A stretch of DNA of 64,000 bases from Coprinellus micaceus (lineage: Eukaryota > Basidiomycota > Agaricomycetes > Agaricales > Psathyrellaceae). The stretch is from contig OX596334.1 of assembly GCA_951394405.1 (NCBI GenBank), positions 3,534,001-3,598,000 of the forward strand, written 5' to 3'. A program made the position numbers and the translations under genes. The notes beneath the pieces are model-generated. The model was not told the origin of the DNA. It worked only from the letters and a program-made list of their open reading frames with translations, and made no database searches. Positions 47,696 to 58,252 of this stretch are shown here, piece by piece (position 1 is the stretch's first letter; every line of letters starts with the position of its first letter).

Positions 47696-48094
47696 AGTTT
47701 CAGTCCGCATCGTCCAAATGATGGCCTCGCGAGCGCCCTGCCGGATCGTGTCTCCTATAGCATCTCAGATCTGCGCCACCCTAGAGTCCTTTGCTGCGAA
47801 CCCCCACTCAAGTTGTACCTTACTCCCAATCTCTTCCCAATTCTTCTTCTGCCTGACATCTTTTCTGCAGCCCACGGCCTGACCAGTCTCGTGGAGGCCT
47901 GTATCAGGGGCTTTCTGTATAGTACGAGTTAATTGAATAAACCCCCACTCTTGTTCAAGCACAGCAAATTAAGGGGTGGATTAACCAAGATGTAAGGTAG
48001 TCCTGTCTAGATTCGAAAGCGATGGGGATGTAGGCGGATGGATAGTGCTGATGAGTAGGATGTGAAGAATAATGCGTGCAAGGGAACCAGTGAT
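47696..48094. other. Intergenic, between convergent genes
   Basis: No gene supported; combined 3' regions of the PQ-loop and Kei1 genes. Confidence 0.45.
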
Positions 48095-49283
48095 TTAGAC
48101 CCGCTTCCCAAAACCAACAGATCGTTCCTCATCACTTGCCCCCACCGTACTACTGTCAGTGCCAAACTTCGAGTACCCCCTCGAGCTCGTCGACGCAGCA
48201 TACGTCGCCTCGTCCTCATCAAACAACACATCCTCCTCCTCATCGATCCTCGCTGACCGGTCCCGCGTTCCCCCAACGTTAGCGTTCATGGACACCGTCT
48301 TCCCCTGATTCTTCTTCCGCGCTGTCCGCCCTGGGGCGCTGACAAAGTCGGCAAAAGAGGAATTGGTAGACCCGCCTCGACGGTGTCCGTGGCTGGAGCC
48401 GCCGAGCGGTGTCCCCGGCTGCTGTAAGGGAACGCGATAGAAGTCTTCCACCTCGTCATCGCCGTCGCCCGCGAGGGCTTCGTAGGCGTTGGTAGGGTGG
48501 ATAGAGTTGTTGGTGGAGCCTTGGGCACTGCGGGTGAGTGGTAAGGAACGGTAAGAGCCCTTTCGGAGGTGGACGGCGTATGAGTAGAGGATTAGGATGA
48601 AATAGATCTGGATAGGGCGGGTTTTAGACATGACAATAATTCCGGAGGGCAGACGTACCTTGGCCAGCCAAGATAAAATAATGATAGCTGCGGCCTTCCC
48701 CTTCTCGTGGTGCCAGATGGAAAGCGCAGCCTCTCTGCGCTCTTCTGGGGTATAGTGGTGCGTGATGTTAGCGAGCTTGATCATGTCCTGCTGCGCGGGT
48801 GAGTTGGCCTGTCGTTCGCCCTCATGGGACGTCCAGAGCCACCAGACGAGCCCGAAGAATACGGTCCATGCTGTGGAGAAGACATGGTCGGCGAAGAAGA
48901 GGTGTGCAAAGTAGAGTGTTTGCTTCGAGTCCTCCTGTGCGGGATATTGGTATATGATGGGGTTTAGGAGTCTGTGATGGCCACGAACGTACGTTCTTGA
49001 CCGCGCGCAGCCCCCATACGAGGGCAATGAGGGCGACGACGGAGTAGATGTAGAGGCTCAGCTGGGCAAACGAGCCGCCTGAACCCGTGAGCATGGCGAT
49101 GAGGCCGTATACGCCTGCAACCTTGTTCAACACCTGCACGAGCTCAATGGTTGGGTTCCGGGGACGTGGAGGACGACGTACTGCGAACATGAGAGCGACG
49201 ACGACGCCTGTCTTGATGTCGACGAGGCCGAGGAAGGAGGAGAGGGGCCAGAGGCGCCATTCCTGCCGCAACATGAGTTTCAT
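48095..49283 (-). CDS. KEI1: Kei1, regulatory subunit of inositol phosphorylceramide synthase
   Basis: Exons 49283-49182, 49133-48993, 48934-48659 and 48607-48095 encode about 343 residues. Kei1 partners Aur1 in the Golgi to make inositol phosphorylceramide. The family core is visible: SFLGLVDIKTGVVVALMFA, then VLNKVAGVYGLIAMLTGSGG, followed by further transmembrane spans (LYIYSVVALIALVWGL, VFSTAWTVFFGLVWWLW, AAAIIILSWLAKIYFILILY). The tail is long, Gly/Ser-rich and acidic, ending after a KFGTDSSTVG segment, and is longer than in yeast (whose protein is about 220 residues). Yeast Kei1 is cut by Kex2; a dibasic site was not pinned down here. The gene starts head-to-head with the eIF4E gene, only 102 bases away. 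Confidence 0.85.
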
Positions 49284-49385
49284 AGAGGGAGGAGACAAGA
49301 GGCGGAGGGGCTTACATAAGGCCCGGTTGGCGCAATCTTTCAAGTTTTCGCTTCAAGTCTCCCCATCATCATCTCATTACTCCCC
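49284..49385. promoter_or_regulatory. 102-bp shared promoter of Kei1 (minus) and eIF4E-like (plus)
   Basis: The two predicted ATGs are divergent with only 102 bases between them. This gap must hold both 5' leaders and both core promoters unless one start is wrong. It is CT-rich toward the plus-strand gene (TCTCCCCATCATCATCTC). Confidence 0.6.
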
Positions 49386-50488
49386 ATGGCCTACTTCAAC
49401 AACCACTCAGCCTCAAAGCTCGCCGCCTCGTCCCCCTCCACCGCCCCGACATCGTCCACGACAGCGACCACACAGACTGCACCCCCTGGGAGGTCGAGGG
49501 CAGCGTCCTCAAAGCACTTCTCCACCTCAGTGACCAACGGCGAACGCTCCAAGAGCAAGGACTCGTCCGAAAACTCGACCGCCATCTCGACCCCCAAGGT
49601 GCATCCCCTCCGAAACACGTATGTTCGTACTCCATCCTGAAACTCGCGTCTCTCCAACCTCTCCCCCCCGATTCTTTCTTGTTCATCCCCGCGCGCAGAT
49701 GGGTCTTTTGGTTTCGCCAGCAACGATCGCCGGGGAACAAGGTCATTGATTACGAGGAGGGGATTAAAAAGATCTCCGCGTTCAGTTCCGTGAGTCCTCT
49801 CTCATCCGTTCTTCTCGACGCTCGCGCACTGACCTTGGTTTCCAGGTCGAATCATTTTGGTCCCTATGGACCCACCTCGCGCCCCCATCTGCCCTCCAAC
49901 CCACCACCGACTACCTCCTCTTCCACTCCGCCATCCGCAGACCAGTATGGGAGGACCCTCTGAACATCACAGGCGGCAAGTGGATCATCCGCCTGCGCAA
50001 GGGTGTCGCGGATCGGCTGTGGGAGGATTTGGTTCTGGCTGTGGTCGGGGATGTGTTTGACGAGTGCCGAAGCGTCGTTCCCCCTGATTCTGAGGGCGAG
50101 GACGGTGGTGCGATGAATGTGCAGGGGAGCGCGGAGTGTGAGTTGCCTGAGATTTGCGGGTGCACGATTAGTGTGAGGCAGAGCGAGGATATTATTAGTT
50201 TGTGGAACAGGGTGGAGGTGGATAGGTCGTGCAGGGATAAGATCAGGTGCGGTTTCTTCCCTCTTCTGCCATTACCTGGCCCCTGACGCGTATAAACCGT
50301 AGGGATACACTGAGGAGAGTGCTGAATCTACCACCTTCTACCATCATGGAATACAAAACCAACAATGGTATGTCACCATTCGAGCCCCTTCTCCGTTTTT
50401 TTTTGGCGCTTATGCATCTGCTGTAGACTCTATGACCGATAAATCGAGTTTCCGTAACTCTGCAATCGACCGTACCCCATTGTCATGA
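49386..50488 (+). CDS. eIF4E-family cap-binding protein, class II (4EHP/eIF4E2-like)
   Basis: Exons 49386-49618, 49699-49789, 49846-50246, 50303-50367 and 50427-50488 encode about 283 residues. After a Ser/Thr-rich N-terminal tail of about 70 residues comes the eIF4E core: HPLRNTWVFWFRQQRSPG, VESFWSLWTHL, RRPVWEDPLN, GGKWIIRLRKGVADRLWEDL. At the position of human eIF4E Trp56 there is Tyr (VIDYEEGI), while the second cap-stacking Trp (PVWED) is kept. Tyr/Trp plus the RKG...LWE.L.LA..G signature is characteristic of class II 4EHP. Such proteins bind capped mRNA but poorly engage eIF4G and often repress translation. A class I eIF4E should exist elsewhere in the genome. Confidence 0.9.
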
Positions 50489-50840
50489 GACACGCTATCA
50501 ATAAACCATGGGCGCTAATCCTCACGGAAAGGGTCGCCGTTGTAAATTTGTAAACATTTCTCCTTGGAGCGGGATTCGTTACGAGACCAAAACTGCGGTA
50601 TCGGCGTTGAGCATCGCTTCGCTGTTCCTTTGACAGTTGTTTCAACTATGTCCCAATACTTGAGATTTGTGACCCTCAACAGCATAGTCTCAGCACCCAC
50701 AGCCCTCCTCTCAGAAATCCATACCATCACATGATCTAGCTCAGTCATCGTCGCCGTCGTTTCCCCACTGTCACCTTCACCTCAAACCGCTATGTTCTGA
50801 TCTGCGTAACATATAAAAAGGACCCAACCCAAAGGGTTCC
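50489..50840. promoter_or_regulatory. eIF4E 3' region and MsrB promoter
   Basis: No supported gene; minus-strand frames at 50430-50748 are chance. A TATA box (ATATAAAAAG) at 50811-50820 lies immediately before the MsrB ATG. Confidence 0.5.
50811..50820 (+). promoter_or_regulatory. TATA box very close to the MsrB ATG
   Basis: ATATAAAAAG ends 20 bases before the first ATG at 50841. If transcription starts 30 or more bases downstream of the TATA box, that ATG would be skipped (see findings). Confidence 0.55.
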
Positions 50841-51613
50841 ATGTCGTTCAGAGCCTCCGCATCTCGCCTCTTCAGATCCTCATCCCATCGAACACTCGCA
50901 AGACCCTTCATCTTCGGACTGACATCATCGCAGCTCGCAAACCGGAATAAGAGCAAGAGCAGAAATATGAGCACCACTGTGAATAAGACGGAGGAGGAGT
51001 GGAGGGCAGTTTTGTCGCCTCAGCAGGTACGCTAGCTATCGTGTGTGGTGTTTGCGGGAGGTAGATTGCTGAAGTGGGTGCTTGTGCAGTTCCAGGTTCT
51101 CAGGGGGAAGGGGACCGAGCGGCCGGGGACGGGGGAGTATGATAAGCATTACGAGGAGGGCGTATATGCTTGTGCTGGGTGTGGGACGCCTTTGTATAAG
51201 AGTGCGACCAAGTTCAAGGTACGCTTTACCCATTCATGCAATGTACGAGAGATCTCACGACCTTCGCCCTGATATAGAGCGGCTGTGGATGGCCGGCGTT
51301 CTTCGACGGTACGCAACCTCCCTCTTCAAGATCCTTATAAGCGTCTAATTAAGATACATCTCTAGCCATCCCTGGTGCTGTCAACCGGCATGAAGACACG
51401 ACGCTCGGAATGACGCGCATAGAGATTACCTGTACCGCATGTGGGGGACACCTCGGGCACGTCTTCAAGGGTGAAGGCTTCCCTACGCCGAGTACGTATT
51501 ATCCTCACCGCTTGCCTCCTAGTCTTCTGAAAGACTGACTGCTCGATCCACTTACAGCCGACGAGCGTCACTGCGTCAATTCGGTGTCTTTGAAGTTCCA
51601 TGACGAGAAGTAA
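50841..51613 (+). CDS. MXR2: Peptide-methionine (R)-S-oxide reductase (MsrB)
   Basis: Exons 50841-51026, 51090-51218, 51278-51308, 51366-51491 and 51558-51613 encode about 175 residues. MsrB reduces the R-sulfoxide of methionine in proteins using thioredoxin. The two zinc-binding CxxC pairs are seen in ACAGCGTPLY and TCTACGGHLGH, and the catalytic Cys in ERHCVNSVSLKF. SGCGWPAFFD and RHEDTTLGMTRIEI are family signatures. The first ~42 residues are rich in Arg and Ser with no acidic residues and look like a mitochondrial leader. An internal ATG (50967, MSTTVNKTEEEW) would give a cytosolic form that begins where most homologues do. Convergent with Vps5. Confidence 0.93.
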
Positions 51614-52011
51614 GCAGGTGGACTAGGAATCGACCAAGGGCTCGCTCCCAGCCTGGAATGATAATCGGACATTTGTTGTATGTATGAACAGGAACAATGA
51701 TACCTCTTAAGTGCCTGTGACCCGCACTCAAATCTTCTCAAACGCTTGCGAGCTCTTCCGACCAGCCAGCTCAATTTCAGCCCGTCCTCTTCCCGCCCCC
51801 GTCCATTTTGGAGTTCCTCAAGTGTCCCACCAAGCACGGGCTCGACTCATTGGCTCCCATGACCTAGACACTACTTTCGGGTGGTACCCCGCTTCGCGCT
51901 CCCTCTGGGTCCAGTCCAGATCTCTACCAGGCCGCGAGGTCGTATATTGCGATAACCAACCGTACTTATATCCAATGTCCACTTCGGCACTTGGACACCA
52001 CGTCTTTCGCC
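51614..52011. other. Intergenic, between convergent MsrB and Vps5
   Basis: No gene supported. Open frames here are extensions or shadows. Confidence 0.45.
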
Positions 52012-54418
52012 CTACGACACAGCGTCCTGGGCAGACACCGCGGAGCCACTCCCCCCTCCTCCACCGCCGACGCGTTTCAAGAGTATTTGCTGGTAATTCT
52101 CCCACATCGTAATCAACTGAATCAAGCAAGGAAAAGGGCAAGGGGCATGAGATCTGGACTTTCAAGGAGGGAAGTATGGAATCCGTACCTCTTTCTGCCG
52201 CGAAATCATCCCCTCAAGGAAGGCATGCAGACTGTCCTTGAAATCGTCGATGCGTTCCTGCTCGAAGCGGGAGACTTCCGTCTTGACAAGCTTGCAGACA
52301 TGATCGTACTCGTGCTTGGCTTCCAGGACTCGCCTCTCCGCCTAAAAACCCGCATGCATAGTCAGTTACATTTCATTTTGGCCAACCTTGAGGAAAATGC
52401 AATCGCACCTCCGCGACCTGGTTCAGCGAGAAACCTAGACGCTCCGTTGGAATCCGACCTTGCGCCCTATTCTTCTCGTGGTTCTGTTTCGTCCGCAGAA
52501 GGTCGTTTTCTGCATTCTTCCATGCGTAGTACACCCTTATACGCGATTGGAACGCAGCCTTTAATCGCGCGTACACGAGTTAAGTCGGGTCCGTATGGTC
52601 AGGCAACATATCCTCTTACCCTAACAGAATTAATTAGTCTTGCGTATTCATCTACCGTGGCCATGATGGTCGTGCAGTCCTCCTCCGACTGGGTGCTTTG
52701 CATGTCTTGAGCTTTCCGCTCAACCTCGGCAAGCTCTCCCAGAGCGACTGAGAGTTGCCTTCCAACGTCCGACGCGGAGAGGTCAGACACTTGCTGCGCG
52801 AATTCCCCAATTGTCACTGAAAGTTCTAGAGGCAGAGTCAGGATCTGGTGAATTGAGGAGCTAGGTGGAAGCAAACCTTGCCGTTGCTTTGCGACGAGTT
52901 CAATCGACCGCACGAGTCCGCGGAGTTGGGACTCGAGGCTGTCAAGGTAGGACTTTTGCCTATCGAACCACTAGGAAATGCGTTGGAACGAAGGTCGCAC
53001 AAGAGATGCAGGTAAACTCACTTCATCCGTTTCGTGGAACCTAGGCGCAACTAACGACGCGCCAATGCTCCCAAACAACCCCCCTTTATCCTGGCTAGGC
53101 GCGGACTTCCTATGCTTCATCTACTTCTCCGTCAGCTCCCATAAACCCCATCGACGAGCAAACCAGACTTACGTCGAGGGAAAACGTATCGCTCTCCAAG
53201 AACAATCTCAAGTCGGCGTCCTTGCCCAAAGTGGGGTGGTTTGCGATCTTCGTGATGCACTTTTCCAGTGCCAGGCGTCGCTGTCGGAGGAACTGGTCTT
53301 CGAACCGGCCAAACGCATTCTTCTCGGGAACTGGAGGTACGACCACCCCGGGGTTGTTGTGGCATAGCGTTTCGTAGAGCCAGACAAAGTCAGAGTAGCG
53401 GCGGAGGACTGAGAAGGCAGACTTTTGGAAGAGCGGGGAGGTTGTCTGTGTGGGGGATGATTAGCAACGGACAAGCGTGCCATAGGGCGCGACGCACCCT
53501 GGTGTGGACAGTGTACATTGTGAATGCTCGGATGGGGTCTCCGACCTTCTGTGGGTCGTCGACAGTGATCACGAATACGGGCTGGAGGCCGTTATCAGGT
53601 TTGGCTGTCGAAGGGGATATCGGTGGTTGGGTATCGTCTTGACTCGCTCGTTTCAGAGTCTGGTTTATGGGCTTATCGTCGTCACTGTCGTCGTCCGTTG
53701 TTCGGACCGTCGTCGTCGTCGTCGTCGTACTTGGGGGTGGTGGGAGCTCTGTCTGTCCCCACGACTCGGAATCGTGCGTTTGCGTATTCCACCCAAAGCC
53801 ACCTAGGGAATCCCCACCAAGGGACAGCCCCGCAAGCGAATTCTCCAGCACATCCGTCGGTCCTTCCAAAGGCGAAACCACTATCGCGCTCGACTGCTGT
53901 GCCTGGATCTCTGAGGGTGATGCCACCGTCGGCTTGGGCGTGGTCTCCTCAGCGGTGGGCGAGAGGGACTGCACAGGCGATGGGGCACTCAGAGGAGCCG
54001 CAACGCTCTCCCTGAATCCAGGGGTCCGGAGTATACCCAACGGTCGGTTGTCTTCCTCATCGTCCTGTCCAGCTACCGCAGCAGAGTCGAGCGGATCCGA
54101 TGATTCCTGTACCACCTCCTCCAGCTCCTCAATCTTGACTGGTGTCTCCGGCTCGGCAACCTCCTCTCGTGGGCCGGGTTCGTGCACTTCTACGTGGTTC
54201 CCGGTTGATGTGAGGTCGGCGTAGGGGTTGGAGGAGATGGCGTAGGGATCATTGTGGTCCCCGCCGAAAGCCGAGGACGAGAAGGGGTCGTCGTGGGATG
54301 GGGCTCCGAATGGTGTTGCCCAAGGGTCTGATGAAGATGTCCCACCAAAATCATCTGCGAAAGGGTTGCTTTCGAGAACCTTTCGAGAAGGTGCGAGCAG
54401 GTCGTCGAAGCCGTCCAT
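52012..54418 (-). CDS. VPS5: Sorting nexin Vps5/SNX1 (retromer PX-BAR subunit)
   Basis: Exons 54418-53498, 53445-53173, 53120-53022, 52970-52877, 52825-52620, 52558-52409, 52341-52189 and 52116-52012 encode about 666 residues. It forms the membrane-bending half of retromer on endosomes with Vps17. The ATG at 54418 gives the typical start MDGFDDLLAP; the frame upstream has only TTG. An acidic, disordered N-terminal third holds ESNPFADDF and a Thr run. The PX domain (about 285-400) shows VLRRYSDFVWLYETL and VVPPVPEKN, which contribute to phosphoinositide binding. The BAR domain follows (WFDRQKSYLDSLESQLRGLV; AAFQSRIRVYYAWKNAENDL; EGMISRQKE) to a Gly-rich tail. Exon 3 may instead begin at 53114, an alternative acceptor that drops two residues. 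Confidence 0.94.
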
Positions 54419-54751
54419 GGTCAAGCCGTCAACGTCCCCATCAGCCAACTGGCGCTCGCTATGCAGCGCTTAGCTAACACGATCAAAGCCAACCTGAAGC
54501 CTTGAATGAGTATTTGAAGGTCAGTCCGACAATGCTGTAGAAGACTGTATCCATTTTGCTGCTAATGTACATAGAGGGTATTCTAATGTTGCTTGAAAGT
54601 TGAACTTTGTCCAGGAAAGCGAGGGTGCGTGATGTGTACAGGGCGAATGGGACATGTGGGACCAGAGAGTGCTGAGCGCTGCGACGAGACCCGCAGGTTG
54701 TTTGTTGGGGACGAAGGAAGGGTTTCGGGGCGGAGAACCGAGGGAAAGATC
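54419..54751. promoter_or_regulatory. Vps5 promoter / 3' region of coiled-coil gene
   Basis: A 333-base gap; no gene supported. Confidence 0.4.
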
Positions 54752-55590
54752 TCATGACATGAGCTTGTCCCCCCAAACCAGTCGATGACTGTGTGCTCGG
54801 TACGCGCCTTTCAGGGCGACCCACGAGAACCAGCAGCAAAGAATGGATATTACCACAAACAGTGTCCGCATGGTGATCTTCCACTTGAGGGAAACGGGAC
54901 TAGAGGAAGTGAAGATGATAAGCCTCCACCGCTCGTACCAATCTGTATTCAACCATTCCAAGTCCTTCACGAGGACTTGTCCCTGTGATGATGTGAGCGG
55001 GCAAGGGGCATCGGGAGGTGTGACAATCCGCACCTTGCGACGACCAGACTCGTACATCTCGTGGATGTCCTGCACTTGGGTTTGCACAGTTGGTAGAGTC
55101 TTCCCCAGGTCTCCGAGGGCCTCTTTAGATTCTTGCAAGTCTCTGTGAATGTTGGGGACCTGCTGGTTCATTGCACGGTCTGCTCGGTTGGTGTTCCTCT
55201 GCTCGTTCGGAATCGGCTCAACGACTCCAAGACAAACGAGAGGGAGACGTACTTGTAAACCACTGAAGGCTTCGCTCAGGAGACTATCGATAGCCCTAAA
55301 GTTGCTCAGGTTTCTTGACAACTTTGACTAGGGCGATGCTGAGTACGTTGCGGGGGACATCACAGGAATTTGACCAAGACTCGACTACTCACCTCCAGAT
55401 CCTTCATTCCCCCCTCGTACTGCGCTGCTTGCTTCGATACTCTCCTCAAAGCGTACTCCAGACTGTGTATATTAGAGTCAGCTGGCGCCGAACAGAACTG
55501 CGTGCTGGAGACCCACTTGGCAGCGACGGAAACTGAGGGGTCGACACGTCTCGAGGTGCCCCCTGTCTGCTGTTCCCGTTGCTTGGACAT
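54752..55590 (-). CDS. Coiled-coil, tail-anchored membrane protein, unknown function
   Basis: Exons 55590-55517, 55462-55393, 55327-55253 and 55198-54752 encode about 221 residues. All three introns are short (54-65 bases) and keep the frame. The N-terminal half is helical with heptad-like stretches (LEYALRRVSKQAAQYEGG, LQESKEALGDLGKTLPTVQ, VQDIHEMYESGRR). Near the C-terminus a hydrophobic span (MRTLFVVISILCCWFSWVAL) is followed by about 20 residues ending RLVWGDKLMS. This topology resembles tail-anchored or SNARE-like accessory proteins, but there is no SNARE zero-layer match that I can defend. I recall similar unnamed proteins in other agaricomycetes; no function is assigned. Confidence 0.75.
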
Positions 55591-56365
55591 GGCGAGGGGT
55601 CGGTGCTGTCGTCGGCTCTTCTGCTAGGGACCTCAGCGACGAACGGCCGACGTGCGCTGGTGAATGCCGAGGTCCATGAAAGGGGCCCTACTTATATGTG
55701 ATGAAGTTACATAAAAAGGAACAGCGAGCCGGAGAACTCAAGAAGAGTGATCTCATTGATTGTCACCCTACGCACGGGAGCTGTCAGAGGCTAATATTTA
55801 ATTGTCGAGACTTGAAAAGGCCTCTAGGATTTCCAGGATGCCTCTCGCTGAGTGAGCTCTATTAGAAGGTGAGTGGTATGAGTCTGGGGGCTAGGTAGCA
55901 CTTTCATGCGGCGTGTAAAACAGGGGGTTGTCCATGGAATCACTTCAGCATGTCAAATTGGTCACATCGCCGCTCACAGCCAAAATGTCATTAATAGAGG
56001 TGTCCCAGATTTCATACAGGGAAATTTAAAATAGAATGCGAAATACCCCGTGTGGGGAGCTCCCCCAAGTTACTTTGGGGGCATCGTAATATCGGTTCTC
56101 ACCAGCTGCCCTGTGCGGTGCGAGCGCCTACCGCCCGATCATAGAGGCCTACGGGCGCCTATCCGCGAATGGGCTGGCTGATGCTAGTCCTATCGTAGAG
56201 CCAAGGCTACCTCTCAAAATCAATAGTACTGTATTTGAATGAAGAACGTGGGACACCGGCATCTCCTCTTTCCCCCCGCAGAGTTGCAAAAAAGGAAGGA
56301 TAGGGTAAAACGTGGATTGCACATGTCGATCTTCCTTCCATCTCGCGCCCACCATTATCGAGCCC
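55591..56365. other. Intergenic with a small hairpin
   Basis: No supported gene. A GC-rich hairpin (CCCCCAA / TTGGGGG) lies at 56062-56081. The rest is ordinary promoter-like sequence for two neighbouring genes. Confidence 0.45.
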
Positions 56366-58049
56366 ATGTCAATTGCACCGCAAAATTCGCTACTGGGGCT
56401 ACCCCCTGAGCTCCACCACGTCGTCTACAAGTATTTAGAGCCGCTCGATCTCCTCAGACTTGGACGGGTCTGTGTAGCTTGGCTCTCCTTCCATGGTTCC
56501 CCGGCTGATCTCGATTAGACATGCAAGGCGACTCGAGACATCGCCTACCAGCGAGGAGTTTGGGTGTCAGCGCTCAAGATCGTCTTCTCTGCCCACAACG
56601 TCTTCGAGCCCACGTACCCGATCGAGTCGATGTCAGTCGAAGATTTACAACGAATCTCGACGGGCCCGCGCAGGCGGTTCAACAGGGTCATAAACCCTAC
56701 AAACCCTACGACGCCATGGATCACCAGAATCAGGTCTACTCAACTGGGGGAGGAGAAGCTTACAAATCGGATGTTCTACCTGGTGCCTGGAGGTCGATAT
56801 TTATTTGGATTTGGCGGGAAAGCTGGGTCGCTGTGGGACCTGGGAGCGCCAACGATGGGTTCGAGCTCGAACCAGTACCCGCACGCCCTAGACGTTCTAC
56901 GACTCCCAAGTGTACTATCCATAATCTCGTCCCCGGTATCCTGCAACCATCGCTTCATTCGATTGGCATTAGTGGTGGGCGACCCTGCGCGGTGAGTTTG
57001 TTTCCCTGTATTGCATATACATGCCTTGTCAGAGATCTCATCGCTTGCACAGTCTGCAGGTCTACGAAGTAGGCCCACTGCCAGGGGTAGGCTCATTTAG
57101 ATTGGTCGCTGAGCTTAAGGCAGGCACTGGAGAGTTCGTGAGCAATCTATACATTCACGAGGATGTTCTGTTCTTTGAATGCCACGCACCGATACCAGGG
57201 ACCCAGACAACTGGTTTTCGAAGAATTTTTGTTTGGGACTTTGTACGCTCGCTCGCCACTTCGTGGGCATACGAGAATTCAAGTTATCTTCCCGGTCCCT
57301 GGGTAGGCTTGGTGTTAAGGGTGGGTCTTTATCCGTCGCTCCCTGCAACCAATCGCCGCTAAAGTCTCGTCGTGGCATAGTCCATTGCGTTTTCTGGGGT
57401 CTATGTCCTGTTTGGAAATCGCGGCATTTGTTCATGGAAAGTCCCTCCCCTGCAAAATATGGAACGAGGCGGGTTTCTCTTTCAACGGGTACACCTCGAG
57501 GCACCCACGTTACACCACTATCCCCACCCTCAACCAATTCTGGACCCGGACAGCTACGCCATCCTGACGGCAAAAATCTTACCGTCCCCCTTTGCGACTA
57601 CTGACCGGGTCAGCGGTTGGGTTGGGACTGTCAACGACATCGGGGACGGCGCGGAGGTCGCAAGGTATCAGCTTCAAATATCGGTCGACCAGGACTCAGG
57701 AGGCGCCATTCCCGTGTATAACTTTGTCTCTTCATTTACTGAAAGGATCGGGAAGATGGGAGAAAAGCACGCCATACCGTTCGAGATTAATGGCGCAACA
57801 ACGCCAGGGTTTCCCGACGACCCGTTTCTGGGCCTATCGGTTCGGCACAACACTCGCAGTGTCGTCCTATTCGCGATGGATCGGTTCAGCGGGAGGGGAA
57901 TGTGGGTCTACAACCAGCTGAAATCAACGGACGCACCTACTCCTATCCTGACTTGGACGTCGTGCCCCATGTCGGGTCGAGTAGTGTATATATCCCAGGA
58001 TCGTAGGCGGACGAGAGAGTGCATGCATATTTTGGACCTTAACCCTTGA
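56366..58049 (+). CDS. F-box protein with propeller-like C-terminal region
   Basis: Exons 56366-56467, 56519-56991, 57053-57302 and 57381-58049 encode about 497 residues. The F-box sits at the very N-terminus (SLLGLPPELHHVVYKYLEPL, then DLLRLGRTCKATRDIA after splicing). The remainder matches the layout of a large agaricomycete F-box family with repeated beta-blade-like units: SLWDLGAPT, LQVYEVGPLPG, VLFFECHAP, RIFVWDFVRSLATSW, GICSWKVPP, and CPMSGRVVYIS near the end. The last intron (57303-57380) was chosen because it restores the ICSWKVPPL strand; the other two frames there are open but do not fit. Substrate unknown. Confidence 0.75.
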
Positions 58050-58252
58050 ACAGTATCGCGCCACCTAGTTCGTCCTAGACCACCCAATCCATTCACTTCG
58101 GGTAACTTCCTGAACGCGACGGTCTACCAATAGGGCATCGTAAATGGGATGACAATTCATCGTCATCGGATGCAGAGCATTCCCAAGGTTCCAATCTACC
58201 GCCTCAATGAGACCCCTGTCATAGTCATGACGAGACGGCTACCCATTGGCAA

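Noticed and set aside
54419..54448. Upstream start of Vps5
   Set aside because: The extended frame begins with TTG; ATG at 54418 gives the conserved MDGFDDLL start.
57385..57567. Alternative frame in the second F-box gene
   Set aside because: Open, but the neighbouring frame restores the family strand ICSWKVPPL and runs on unbroken to the stop.
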